Shown one piece after another: positions 8,699 through 15,805 of a DNA stretch of 64,000 nt. Within the stretch, counting starts at the first letter, position 1. Every line of letters starts with the position of its first letter. This DNA is from Streptomyces nojiriensis (GTDB taxonomy: Bacteria > Actinomycetota > Actinomycetes > Streptomycetales > Streptomycetaceae). The stretch is from assembly GCF_017639205.1 (NCBI RefSeq), contig NZ_CP071139.1:7377501-7441500 (forward strand), given 5' to 3'. The translations under genes and the position numbers were made by a program. The notes beneath the pieces were generated by a model, which saw nothing but the letters and a program-made list of their open reading frames with translations, did no database searches and was not told the origin of the DNA.

Positions 8699-9943
8699 AT
8701 GAGCCCCCGAAACGACGCGCTCAGGGCCGCCCGACTCCGGGTCGGGTGGCGCAGCATCGAACAGGCCGCCGGCGCGCTGCAGGCGCACGGCCAACGGTTC
8801 CTCGACGACGCCCATTTCACCGTCAGCGCGCGCACGTGGCGCCGGTGGGAAGGCGGTGCACCCGGCTGGCCGCCGGAAGAGACCGCGACCGTGCTGCATG
8901 ACGCGCTCGGACGGTGGCCCGAGGAGCTGGGATTCACGGCACCCGCCGGCTGGATCCGCCCCGAGGCACACCAAGAGGAAGACGTGAACCGCAGGACCTT
9001 CGTCAACGTCACCGCGGCCGCGCTCCTGCCCGGCCCTACCGCCAGGCAGCACGTCGACCCCGCGCTCATCGACTACTTCCAGCAGCAGTTGGAGGGCCAC
9101 TACCGGGCCGACATGTTCCTCGGGCCGCACGACCTCATCGGCACCGTGTCTGCCCAGTACCAGCTCATCGACAAGCTCGTCCGGTCCGCGCAGGGCGAGA
9201 CCCGGCGCGGGCTGCTGCGCGTCGGAGCCGCGTACGCGGCGCTCGTCGGCTGGCTCTACCAAGACGCCGGCGACCTCGGCGCGGCCGCGTTCTGGCGGGG
9301 GATCACGCAGGAAATAGCGGCCAGGTCCCAGGACCCGCACCTCATCGGCTACAGCCTCGTCAACCTCGCCCACGTGCGGACCGACCTCGGCGACGGCCAC
9401 GGCGTCATCGACCTGTGCGAGGCCGCCCTCGACGACGACCGCCTGTTCCCGAAGGTGCGGATCATGGCGATGCAGCAGCAGGCCCACGGTGCCAGCCTCA
9501 CAGGCGACCGTACGGCCGTCGACCGGCTCATCGACGACGCCGGAGAGCTCCTCGGCCGCGTCGACGACGACCTGCCCTGGGGCAACGCCTGCCGCCGCAC
9601 CCCCGGCTACCTCGAGGTGCAACGGGCCACCTGCTACGGGCGGCTCGGCCTCGGCCGGGAGGCCGAGCATCTGTGGTCGCAGGTCCTCGATGAGGTACCC
9701 GCGACGGCCCGCCGGGACCGCGGTGTGTACCTCGCCCGGCACGCCACCGCGGCGGCCGGCGCCCGCCAGCCGGAACAAGCCGTCGAGATCGCCCGCGCGG
9801 CCGCCGAGATCGCGGCCGAGACCCGGTCGGCCCGCATGCTGCGTGAACTGCGGGGCCTGGAGCGGGCCATGCGGCCGTGGCACGATGCCCCGGTAGGCCG
9901 GGACCTCGCGGAGGTTCTGGCGCCCGTGAACGAGGGGAGCTGA
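8699..9943 (+). CDS. Helix-turn-helix regulator with TPR-like C-terminal region
   Basis: About 414 residues. The N-terminus (residues ~1-75) resembles an XRE-type DNA-binding domain (LRAARLRVGW..., with WRRWEGG in the recognition region). The remaining ~300 residues are helical with repeated A/L-rich pairs (AYAALVGWLYQDAGDLGAAA, GYSLVNLAHVRTDLGD), characteristic of TPR sensor regions that bind peptides or other proteins. Many streptomycetes carry such regulators in accessory loci. ATG 8699 was preferred because the helix-turn-helix follows at once; ATG 8678 is possible. It is divergent from the small-protein operon, and its stop is one base before the next start, so the pterin dehydratase-like gene is co-expressed. 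Confidence 0.75.
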   Translation: MSPRNDALRAARLRVGWRSIEQAAGALQAHGQRFLDDAHFTVSARTWRRWEGGAPGWPPEETATVLHDALGRWPEELGFTAPAGWIRPEAHQEEDVNRRTFVNVTAAALLPGPTARQHVDPALIDYFQQQLEGHYRADMFLGPHDLIGTVSAQYQLIDKLVRSAQGETRRGLLRVGAAYAALVGWLYQDAGDLGAAAFWRGITQEIAARSQDPHLIGYSLVNLAHVRTDLGDGHGVIDLCEAALDDDRLFPKVRIMAMQQQAHGASLTGDRTAVDRLIDDAGELLGRVDDDLPWGNACRRTPGYLEVQRATCYGRLGLGREAEHLWSQVLDEVPATARRDRGVYLARHATAAAGARQPEQAVEIARAAAEIAAETRSARMLRELRGLERAMRPWHDAPVGRDLAEVLAPVNEGS

Positions 9944-9944
9944 C

Positions 9945-10259
9945 ATGGGTGTACCGAAGCCGTTGACGCACGAGGAGATCGCCGAAGGCCTGGAGAAGCT
10001 TCCGGGCTGGGTACAGGAGGGCGATGCGATCACCCGGACGTACGAGATCCGCTACCACGCCGCGGTGGCCGCGATCGTCACCATCGCAGACCGGTCCCGG
10101 CGCATCCAGCATCACGCCGACCTCGACCTCCGTATCGACCACCTGCGTGCCTCGATCACGACGCACGACGCGGGCAACCGACTGACGCGGGCTGACTTCG
10201 ACCTTGCGCACCGCATCGACGCGATCGTGGCTGCACACCAGGCCCTCCCGCTGGACTGA
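9945..10259 (+). CDS. 4a-hydroxytetrahydrobiopterin dehydratase-like protein
   Basis: 104 residues, the full size of the pterin-4a-carbinolamine dehydratase (PhhB/DCoH) fold. The enzyme class dehydrates 4a-hydroxytetrahydropterin during cofactor recycling. The motif region reads QHHADLDLRIDHLRASITTH followed by DAG; the family usually has HHP and an aromatic residue a few positions later, so proline is replaced by alanine and tyrosine by isoleucine. Activity may be altered. ATG 9945 follows the regulator stop by one base with a GAGGGG ribosome site. No aromatic amino-acid hydroxylase is nearby, so its role in this island is unclear. Confidence 0.75.
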   Translation: MGVPKPLTHEEIAEGLEKLPGWVQEGDAITRTYEIRYHAAVAAIVTIADRSRRIQHHADLDLRIDHLRASITTHDAGNRLTRADFDLAHRIDAIVAAHQALPLD

Positions 10260-10274
10260 GCCCGGACGCACGAA

Positions 10275-10314
10275 AGCGCCCCCTCCCGACCCCGAAGGGC
10301 CGGAAGGGGGCGTT
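10275..10314 (+). terminator. Terminator after pterin dehydratase-like gene
   Basis: CGCCCCCT (10277-10284) pairs with AGGGGGCG (10305-10312), with flanking A-T and G-T pairs and additional pairing in the loop. It lies 16 bases after the stop codon. Confidence 0.7.
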
Positions 10315-10406
10315 GTGCTGTTCAGGAAACCCCGTACCACTGGCTGGCCCAGCCGGTGTTGATGATGCTCGTTGACTGCCGGGTGAGGCGCGCAGGGACG
10401 ACAGGC

Positions 10407-10445
10407 CTAGCGGCCGATCAGGGGGTAGTGGTCGGAGAGGTTGGT
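10407..10445. repeat. Direct repeat copy 2 (att-like), within the intact gene
   Basis: This copy forms the true 3' end of the sphingomyelinase-like gene, with TAG at 10407-10409 on the minus strand. The mismatches with copy 1 are at offsets 7, 16 and 31-33. Confidence 0.8.
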
Positions 10446-11399
10446 GTAGGTGTAGGAGGTGCCCCAGCTGGAGACCGTCCAGGGCGCCGACTGCTCCTTG
10501 ACCACGTTGTTCTCCCAGCCCGCCGGGCGGGCGTTGCCCTTGCGGTAGAGGACGTAGTCCAGGTCCTCGCGCGGGTCGGTCGGGTAGCGGTAGTTCGCTA
10601 TCGAGTTCAGCGCGGTGTCGAAGGAGTACGGGTGGCCCGTGCGGCTGTCGGAGTCCGCCAGGTCGGCGTTCGCGAGCAGGCTCGCGTACTCGGGGGTGCG
10701 CGAGTCGACGTTGAGGTCGCCCGCCACGATGACCTGCTCGTTCGCCGGGATGTTCTTGCCGTCCAGGAAGGCGTCCACGGCTCGGAACTGACGGGCGCGC
10801 ATCTCCGCGGCCTCGCCCGCGCCGCAGCCGGGGTCGGTGGACTGCGCGTGCGTGCCGACCACGTGCACCTTGGCGCCGTTCACGTTCAGGACGACGTAGG
10901 CGAAGCCCTTGTTGGACCACCAGTCGGCGCCGCAGGCGTCCTTGTAGACGACCTGCTCCTTGCGGAGGATCGGCCACTTGCTGAGGATCGTGACCCCGCC
11001 GTCCTCCGGGGTGGTGGCGGAGTACGCGCCGCCCGTGGCGTCCCAGCCGCTCTTGCTGCGGCCGACGACCGGGGTCTGGTACGGGTACTGCGCGGCGGAG
11101 CCGGCCTTCAGCGCGTCCGAGGAGCTGTTGTCGAAGGCCTCCTGGAGCACGACCACGTCGTGGCCCTTGTAGAAGGAGGCCTTGGGGATCTCGGCGGCCC
11201 GGTGGTCCTGACCCCAGTTCGGGTAGAGGTTCTTGCTCATCAGGAACACGTTGTACGACAGGACGCTGAGCCGCGGGGCGGCGGCGGTCTCCGCGGCCGA
11301 GGCGGCCGGCGCGGTGGCGGCGGCCAGCGCGCCCGCGGCGACCGCCGCGACGGCCGTGGCGGCGGCGGCGCGGCGCGAGCGGGGCGAGGAAAGCAGCAT
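10407..11399 (-). CDS. Secreted sphingomyelin phosphodiesterase / endonuclease-exonuclease-phosphatase family protein
   Basis: 330 residues with a clear signal peptide (SSPRSRR then an Ala-rich core, likely cleaved after ...APAASA). The mature part has the DNase I-like fold signatures of bacterial neutral sphingomyelinase: LSYNVFLM, VVLQEAFD with the metal-binding glutamate, GTHAQSTD, GDLNVDS and the C-terminal SDHYPLIGR with the catalytic histidine. It would hydrolyse sphingomyelin or a related phosphodiester outside the cell using Mg. ATG 11399 has GGAG seven bases upstream; ATG codons at 11414 and 11411 lie in front. Its 3' end is the att-like repeat. Phosphodiester substrate is inferred from family only. 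Confidence 0.88.
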   Translation of the reverse strand: MLLSSPRSRRAAAATAVAAVAAGALAAATAPAASAAETAAAPRLSVLSYNVFLMSKNLYPNWGQDHRAAEIPKASFYKGHDVVVLQEAFDNSSSDALKAGSAAQYPYQTPVVGRSKSGWDATGGAYSATTPEDGGVTILSKWPILRKEQVVYKDACGADWWSNKGFAYVVLNVNGAKVHVVGTHAQSTDPGCGAGEAAEMRARQFRAVDAFLDGKNIPANEQVIVAGDLNVDSRTPEYASLLANADLADSDSRTGHPYSFDTALNSIANYRYPTDPREDLDYVLYRKGNARPAGWENNVVKEQSAPWTVSSWGTSYTYTNLSDHYPLIGR

Positions 11400-11455
11400 G
11401 AAGGTCTCCATCATTCCTGCGGGGGAAGATCGACGCCGTCATACAAGCAGCAGCA

Positions 11456-11471
11456 GTTACCTCTGGGTAAC
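11456..11471. promoter_or_regulatory. Palindrome GTTACC-N4-GGTAAC in divergent promoter region
   Basis: A perfect 6+6 inverted repeat lies between the sphingomyelinase and oxygenase genes, about 57 bases from the former start. It is a candidate operator; no adjacent regulator gene was identified. Confidence 0.4.
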
Positions 11472-11517
11472 ACCCGTGCAGAGACTTTCTGTCCGTGAGA
11501 CGGCCGTCCGGTGCTCG

Positions 11518-11532
11518 CATACTTGTCGTATG
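11518..11532 (+). promoter_or_regulatory. Inverted repeat CATAC-N5-GTATG overlapping a start codon
   Basis: The right arm includes the ATG of the MpaB-like gene (11530). Binding there would block initiation, and the sequence could alternatively serve as a promoter element for a leaderless transcript. No ribosome site precedes this ATG. Confidence 0.35.
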
Positions 11533-12426
11533 ACGAAGACGGACTCCGCACACCCCGCCGGACCTGCGGCCACGCGCCGCACCGACCCCGCGCCGCCCCC
11601 GCCCGGCGGGGTGCTGTGGACCATCGCCGGTGACGTCCGCGCCCTGCTGATGCTGCCCGCCGCCTTCACCATGCAGGTCGCCCACCCCGCGATCGCGGCC
11701 GGCGTCGACGAGTACTCCGTCTTCCGCACCGACCCCTGGGGCCGCGGCGAGCGCTCCCTGCGCTCCGTCCAGCTGTGGGTGTACGGAGGGGAGGAGGCGG
11801 CCGAGGAGGGCCGCCGGGTGCGCCGCCTGCACAAGGACATCCAGGGCACCGACACCCGCGGCCGCCGGTACCACTCCCTCGACCCCGCCTGCTACGCCTG
11901 GGTGCACGCCACCGGCTTCCCGGTCTACCTGTACGCCGGGCGCTACCTGCTGCGCCGTTTCACCCCCGCCCAGGAGCGGCAGCTCTACCGGGAATGGCTC
12001 CAGGTGGGCCGGATCCTCGGCCTGCACGACCGGGACATGCCCCAGAGCATCGAGGAGTACTGGACGTACTGGGGCCGGATGCTGGCCGAGGAGATCGAGC
12101 CCACCGCGGTCGCCCGCGAGCTGATCTCCACCGAGGTGCGGCTGCCCCGGCCGGAGGCCGGCTCGCCCGCCGTGCGCCTGCTGCTGCGGCTCACCTGGCC
12201 GGTGCTGCGGGCCGCCTTCCTGCGCCTGCGGGCCTTCGTCACCGTCGGCTACATGCCGCCCGAGGCCCGCGCCGCGATCGGGCTGGAGTGGAGCCCGGCC
12301 CAGGAGCGCAGGCTCCGCCGGTTCAGCACGGCCGTACGGATCCTCGTGCCGCTGCTGCCGGAGCGGCTGCGGTACCTGCCGATCGCCTATCGGGCGCGGG
12401 CCGCGTGGCATGCGGGAGGCCGCTGA
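11530..12426 (+). CDS. Oxygenase MpaB family protein (DUF2236)
   Basis: 298 residues. The family includes rubber oxygenase Lcp and fungal MpaB and is thought to use a b-type haem to cleave unsaturated chains. GGVLWTIAGDVRALLMLPAA and the histidine in MQVAHPAIAAGV correspond to the conserved N-terminal block, and the R-x-x-x-T-x-x-x-x region is represented around DPWGRGERSLRS. The protein appears soluble with several long helices. ATG 11530 overlaps an inverted repeat and lacks a ribosome site, so a leaderless transcript is possible. It is divergent from the sphingomyelinase gene. Substrate unknown. Confidence 0.82.
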   Translation: MTKTDSAHPAGPAATRRTDPAPPPPGGVLWTIAGDVRALLMLPAAFTMQVAHPAIAAGVDEYSVFRTDPWGRGERSLRSVQLWVYGGEEAAEEGRRVRRLHKDIQGTDTRGRRYHSLDPACYAWVHATGFPVYLYAGRYLLRRFTPAQERQLYREWLQVGRILGLHDRDMPQSIEEYWTYWGRMLAEEIEPTAVARELISTEVRLPRPEAGSPAVRLLLRLTWPVLRAAFLRLRAFVTVGYMPPEARAAIGLEWSPAQERRLRRFSTAVRILVPLLPERLRYLPIAYRARAAWHAGGR

Positions 12427-12439
12427 CGGGCTCCGGGAC

Positions 12440-12474
12440 GCACGGGCCCCCGCCGGATGCGGGAGCCCGTGTGC
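12440..12474. terminator. Bidirectional terminator
   Basis: GCACGGGC (12440-12447) followed by CCCCGC pairs with GCGGGAGCCCGTGTGC (ending 12474) around a short CGGAT loop. It lies between the convergent oxygenase and M1 peptidase genes. Confidence 0.8.
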
Positions 12475-12495
12475 GGTGCGCGGGCCGACGCGGAC

Positions 12496-14043
12496 TCAGT
12501 GCCGGTGGCCGGGCCCGGAGCCGTGCTCGGTGTCGTGGATCGTGTTGGTCTCCGCGATCTTCTTCCAGGACTTGGGCTCCGCGGCGGGCTTCGCCGGAGC
12601 GGACTGCTGCGGCGAGCGGGCCGCGGGCTTGGCCGCCGACGGGTTCAGGGCCGAGGCCGCCGGCTTGCCCGGGGTGTAGAGCCAGGTCTCGAAGAGCTGC
12701 GCGAGGGGCTTCTTCGAGACCTTCTCGGCGTACCGGACGAAGTCCCCGACCTTGGCGTTGCCGTAGGCCCGCTCGGTCGGCCAGCCCTTGAGGATCTCGA
12801 AGAACCTCTCGTCGCCGATCTCGTTGCGCAGCGCCTGCAGGGCGATGGCGCCGCGGTCGTAGACAGCCCCGTGGAACTGGTTCTCCGGACCCGGGTCACC
12901 CGGCTTGACCTGCCAGAACGCATCCTCGGCCGGGCGCAGGGCGTAGGCCCAGTCGGCCAGCTCCTGCGCCGTCCCCTCGCCCTCCTTCTCCGACCACAGC
13001 CACTGGCTGTAGCGGGCGAAGCCCTCGTTGATCCAGATGTCCTTCCAGCCCTCGACGGACACGCTGTCGCCGTACCACTGGTGCGCCAGCTCGTGCACGA
13101 CCACCGAGACGTTGGCGCCGTTGCGGAACTGGGCCGGGCCGTAGAACGGCCGGGTCTGGGTCTCCAGGGCGAAACCGGCGGTCACGTTCGGCACGTAGCC
13201 GCCGAGCGCGTTGAAGGGGTACGGCCCGAAGACCCCCTCCAGCCACTCGGTGACCTCGCCGGTCCGCTCCACGCTCGCGCGGGCCGCGCCCGCGTTGTCG
13301 CCGAGGTCCTTGCTGTACGCGTTGAGGATCGGCAGCCCGCTCGCGGTCTTGTCGGTGGTGATGTCGAACTTGCCGACGGCGAGGGTGGCGAGGTAGGTCG
13401 CCTGCGGCTTGTTGGAACGCCAGTTGTACCGGGTCCAGCCGAGCCGCGAGGTCTGGGACTGCAGCACGCCGTTGCTGATCGCCTGGGTGCCGTCGGGCAC
13501 GTTGATCGAGACGTCGAAGGTGGCCTTGTCCAGCGGGTGGTCGTTGCTCGGGAACCACCAGACCGCCGAGTCGGGCTCCTGCGCCGCGACCCCGCCGTCG
13601 GGCGTGCGATGCCAGGCCGTCCAGCCGTCCACCTTCAGCTCGGAGGGCTTCCCGGCGTACTTGACGACGACGGACAGCGGGGTGTTGCGCGCCAGCGGCT
13701 TCGCCGGGGTGACCTCCAGCTCGTGGGAGCCGGACGTGGCGAACTTCGCCTTGACCCCGTTGACCCGGATCTCGCTGACCTGGAGGCCGAAGTCCAGGTT
13801 GAAGCGGGACAGGTCCTCCTTGGCGGTGGCCAGCAGGGTGGCCGTGCCTTCCAGCAGGTCGGTCTTCGGCTGGTACTGCAGGCGCAGGTCGTAGTGCGAC
13901 ACGTCGTATCCGCCGTTGCCGCTGGCCGGGTAGTAGGGATCGCCGATACCCGGGGCGCCCGAACCCGAACCCGCCGCCGACGCCGGGATCACCAGCAGGA
14001 GGGAAGCGGCGAGCACGCTCGGGGCGATGACTTTGCGGTGCAC
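12496..14043 (-). CDS. Secreted M1 family metallopeptidase (aminopeptidase)
   Basis: 515 residues. GTG 14043 has GGAG seven bases before it and opens a signal peptide (VHRKVIAPSVLAASLLLV, cleavage near ASA-AG). The catalytic zinc site HELAHQWYGD with the third ligand in NEGFARYSQW is intact. The exopeptidase GxMEN motif seen in classic aminopeptidases reads GFALETQTR here, as in other short secreted streptomycete M1 enzymes. The N-terminal beta-domain and catalytic domain are present, but the large C-terminal domain of full-length (~850 aa) members is missing; a Pro/Ala/Lys-rich tail replaces it. Probable role: extracellular peptide hydrolysis. Confidence 0.9.
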   Translation of the reverse strand: MHRKVIAPSVLAASLLLVIPASAAGSGSGAPGIGDPYYPASGNGGYDVSHYDLRLQYQPKTDLLEGTATLLATAKEDLSRFNLDFGLQVSEIRVNGVKAKFATSGSHELEVTPAKPLARNTPLSVVVKYAGKPSELKVDGWTAWHRTPDGGVAAQEPDSAVWWFPSNDHPLDKATFDVSINVPDGTQAISNGVLQSQTSRLGWTRYNWRSNKPQATYLATLAVGKFDITTDKTASGLPILNAYSKDLGDNAGAARASVERTGEVTEWLEGVFGPYPFNALGGYVPNVTAGFALETQTRPFYGPAQFRNGANVSVVVHELAHQWYGDSVSVEGWKDIWINEGFARYSQWLWSEKEGEGTAQELADWAYALRPAEDAFWQVKPGDPGPENQFHGAVYDRGAIALQALRNEIGDERFFEILKGWPTERAYGNAKVGDFVRYAEKVSKKPLAQLFETWLYTPGKPAASALNPSAAKPAARSPQQSAPAKPAAEPKSWKKIAETNTIHDTEHGSGPGHRH

Positions 14044-14421
14044 GAATGGCTCCAAGTGGTAGGGGAGACAGATCGGTTCACAGAGTGGTCCAAGGCCTTG
14101 TCGCTCGACCGTATTCACCCCTGGCCACTCAGGTCATGTCCATGGCCCCTGCTGTCACACGATCGCCATTCGGCCGTCACGCGTCCGCGCGTGGAACGGT
14201 GCTGACGCGCCCGCGCGGGTCCGCCCGCCCCGGCCGCACCCGCCCCGGCCTGCGGCCCGACCACCCGGAGGCCCGAACCCGCCGCCACCGCCGACCGCCC
14301 GGCCCCACCCGGCGGATCGGCCGGATCGGCACGACGCCCGCCTGCCGCGCACCGGCCCGTGAAGGTGTGCGGCCGCCTTCGCGCCCGGTCGGCGGTGTGG
14401 GGCCGCGCCGGGTGGGGAACG
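14044..14421. other. Intergenic region without recognised gene
   Basis: 378 bases. The part next to 14043 must hold the promoter of the M1 peptidase. From about 14190 to 14400 the sequence is C-rich and arginine/proline-coding in several frames, with no convincing coding pattern and no clear hairpin. Confidence 0.5.
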
Positions 14422-14778
14422 CAGGCCCATGAGGAACTTCCCGCCTGCGACCTGTCGCTGGGGCTGGCAGGCCTGCCCGACGACGGGCAGGAACTCGTTC
14501 GCGAACTGGCCTGGTACTACGACAACCTCGGCGCTCTCGTGACACACGGAGTGGTGGAGATCGAGCCCGTCTCCGGCTACCTCGGCGGATCCGTGATCAC
14601 GGTGTGGGAGAAGATGGAACCGCTGGTGGCGGTGGAACGGGCCCGGCGCGCGCAGAACTCCCTGCCCGACCCCAACCGGTGGCAGGAGTACTTCGAGAAC
14701 CTGTACCACCTCGTCCGGGAGGTGCCTCCCGAGCAGGCTCGCGCCCAGAGCCGGTCCTGGCGGCTGCCCGGCCGCTGA
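14422..14778 (+). pseudogene. N-terminally truncated DUF4760-like protein
   Basis: The frame from about 14422 reads LGLAGLPDDGQELVRELAWY, then LGALVTHGVVEIEPV, VITVWEKMEPLV and a C-terminal region around WQEYFENLYHLV. This is the soluble half of small membrane-anchored proteins of the type I know as DUF4760. Those begin with a membrane helix and a charged linker, but upstream of 14422 the frame turns into Arg/Gly-rich sequence with no hydrophobic segment and no ribosome site. I read it as a remnant. If the GTG or ATG-like codons near 14359-14420 are used, a soluble short form could still be made. Confidence 0.5.
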
Positions 14779-14821
14779 CACCCCGTCTGCCCGACGACGT
14801 CCCGTCACGGGCTGTCCGGGA

Positions 14822-14837
14822 TACCGAACAGTCGGTA
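14822..14837. promoter_or_regulatory. TetR-type operator-like palindrome TACCGA-N4-TCGGTA
   Basis: A perfect 6+6 inverted repeat lies 11 bases before the ATG of the SCO6745-like gene. This sequence class is typical of operators bound by TetR-family repressors in actinobacteria. No tetR gene lies next to it in this window. Confidence 0.55.
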
Positions 14838-14848
14838 CCGTGCCGCGC

Positions 14849-15712
14849 ATGACCCTTCACCCTCGCGCCGCACGACGCTGTTGGCACACTGCCGTCAACC
14901 CGCTGCACTCCACCGTCTACTTCTCGCCGGAGATCGCCGCGGAGTTCGCCGCTCTCGGGATAGCCGACCCCGTCGCCGTCAACCTGGCGCACCGCTCCGC
15001 CGCGATGGGCGCCGTCGGGGCCGGCACGGTCACCGCCGCCTTCTACAACTACCGGCACGACCTCGTCGCCCGGCACCTGCCCGCCGTCTGGGACACCGTC
15101 ACTCCCGAGCAGGCCCTCGCCGCCCGGCTGCGCGCCGCCGACGCCGCCCTGACCCGGCTCCTCGGCGCCGACACCGTGAAGTCCCCCGAGGTGGCCGAGG
15201 CCGCCGACCTGGCCATGCGCGCCACCGAGGGCTGCACCCGGCACGCCCGCACCCTCTACGCGGCCCACGCCGACCTCCCCGTACCCGAGGCCCCGCACCT
15301 GCGCCTGTGGCACGCCACCACCCTGCTGCGCGAGCACCGCGGCGACGGCCACCTCGCCGCCCTGCTCCTCGCGGGCCTGGACCCGGTGGAGGCGCTGGTC
15401 AGCCACACCGCCACCGGCAAGGGCATGACCCCGAAGTGGCTCAAGGGCATGCGCGGCTGGACGCAGGACGACCTCGACGCCGCGACCGGCCGGCTGCGCG
15501 AGCGCGGCGTCCTCGACGCCGCCGGCGAGCTGACCGAGGAGGGCGCGGCCCTGCGCGAGCGGCTGGAGAGCGATACCGACCGCCTCGACGCCGCCCCCTA
15601 CGAGCACCTCGGGGCGGACGGTCTGGCCCGCCTCACCGAGCTCGGCGGGGCCCTCGTCGTCAAGGCCGTGACCGCCGGAGCCTTCCCGAAGGACCTCATG
15701 GGCCGGGCCTGA
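14849..15712 (+). CDS. SCO6745 family protein
   Basis: 287 residues. The opening RAARRCWHTAVNPLHSTVYF and the region SAAMGAVGAGTVTAAFYNY match the family known in streptomycetes by the name SCO6745. The C-terminal half (TPKWLKGMRGWTQDDLDAA then LRERGVLDAAGELTEEGAAL) resembles a winged-helix segment, so DNA or ligand binding is conceivable, but function is not established. ATG 14849 fits the conserved start; GTG 14840 is an alternative. A palindrome just upstream suggests repression by a TetR-like protein. Monocistronic, with a hairpin after the stop. Confidence 0.75.
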   Translation: MTLHPRAARRCWHTAVNPLHSTVYFSPEIAAEFAALGIADPVAVNLAHRSAAMGAVGAGTVTAAFYNYRHDLVARHLPAVWDTVTPEQALAARLRAADAALTRLLGADTVKSPEVAEAADLAMRATEGCTRHARTLYAAHADLPVPEAPHLRLWHATTLLREHRGDGHLAALLLAGLDPVEALVSHTATGKGMTPKWLKGMRGWTQDDLDAATGRLRERGVLDAAGELTEEGAALRERLESDTDRLDAAPYEHLGADGLARLTELGGALVVKAVTAGAFPKDLMGRA

Positions 15713-15714
15713 CC

Positions 15715-15738
15715 GGCGGGACGGGCAGGGTTCCCGCC
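15715..15738 (+). terminator. Short hairpin after SCO6745-like gene
   Basis: GGCGGGA (15715-15721) pairs with TCCCGCC (15732-15738) immediately after the stop codon. Confidence 0.5.
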
Positions 15739-15753
15739 GTCCGCCACCGCCAC

Positions 15754-15769
15754 CTGCCACAATTGGCAG
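15754..15769. promoter_or_regulatory. Palindrome CTGCCA-N4-TGGCAG upstream of tex
   Basis: A perfect 6+6 inverted repeat lies 37 bases before the tex start. It contains CACAAT, which could be a -10 element, so an operator overlapping the promoter is plausible. Confidence 0.4.
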
Positions 15770-15805
15770 CCTTCCAGTGCAAACGAAGGCAGGCGGGACC
15801 CGATC

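Larger units (their letters stand above)
7094..10445. mobile_element. Putative integrated island or remnant bounded by 39-bp repeats
   Basis: The 3.3-kb segment between the two repeat copies contains only accessory-type genes: a broken XRE regulator, a five-gene operon of tiny proteins, an HTH/TPR regulator and a pterin dehydratase-like gene. One repeat completes the resident sphingomyelinase-like gene, and the other lies next to what looks like that gene's native terminator. No integrase, excisionase or replication gene is visible, so it is either a decayed element or one mobilised in trans. An alternative is loss of most of a tandem paralogue of the sphingomyelinase. Confidence 0.5.

Noticed and set aside
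11450..11475. PhoP-type (PHO box) site upstream of the sphingomyelinase
   Set aside because: The GTTACC sequence forms an inverted repeat, not the tandem GTTCACC-like direct repeats of a PHO box.
10156..12411. 751-codon minus-strand frame spanning two real genes
   Set aside because: Crosses the sphingomyelinase and oxygenase genes in the wrong frame and strand and has no recognisable domain.
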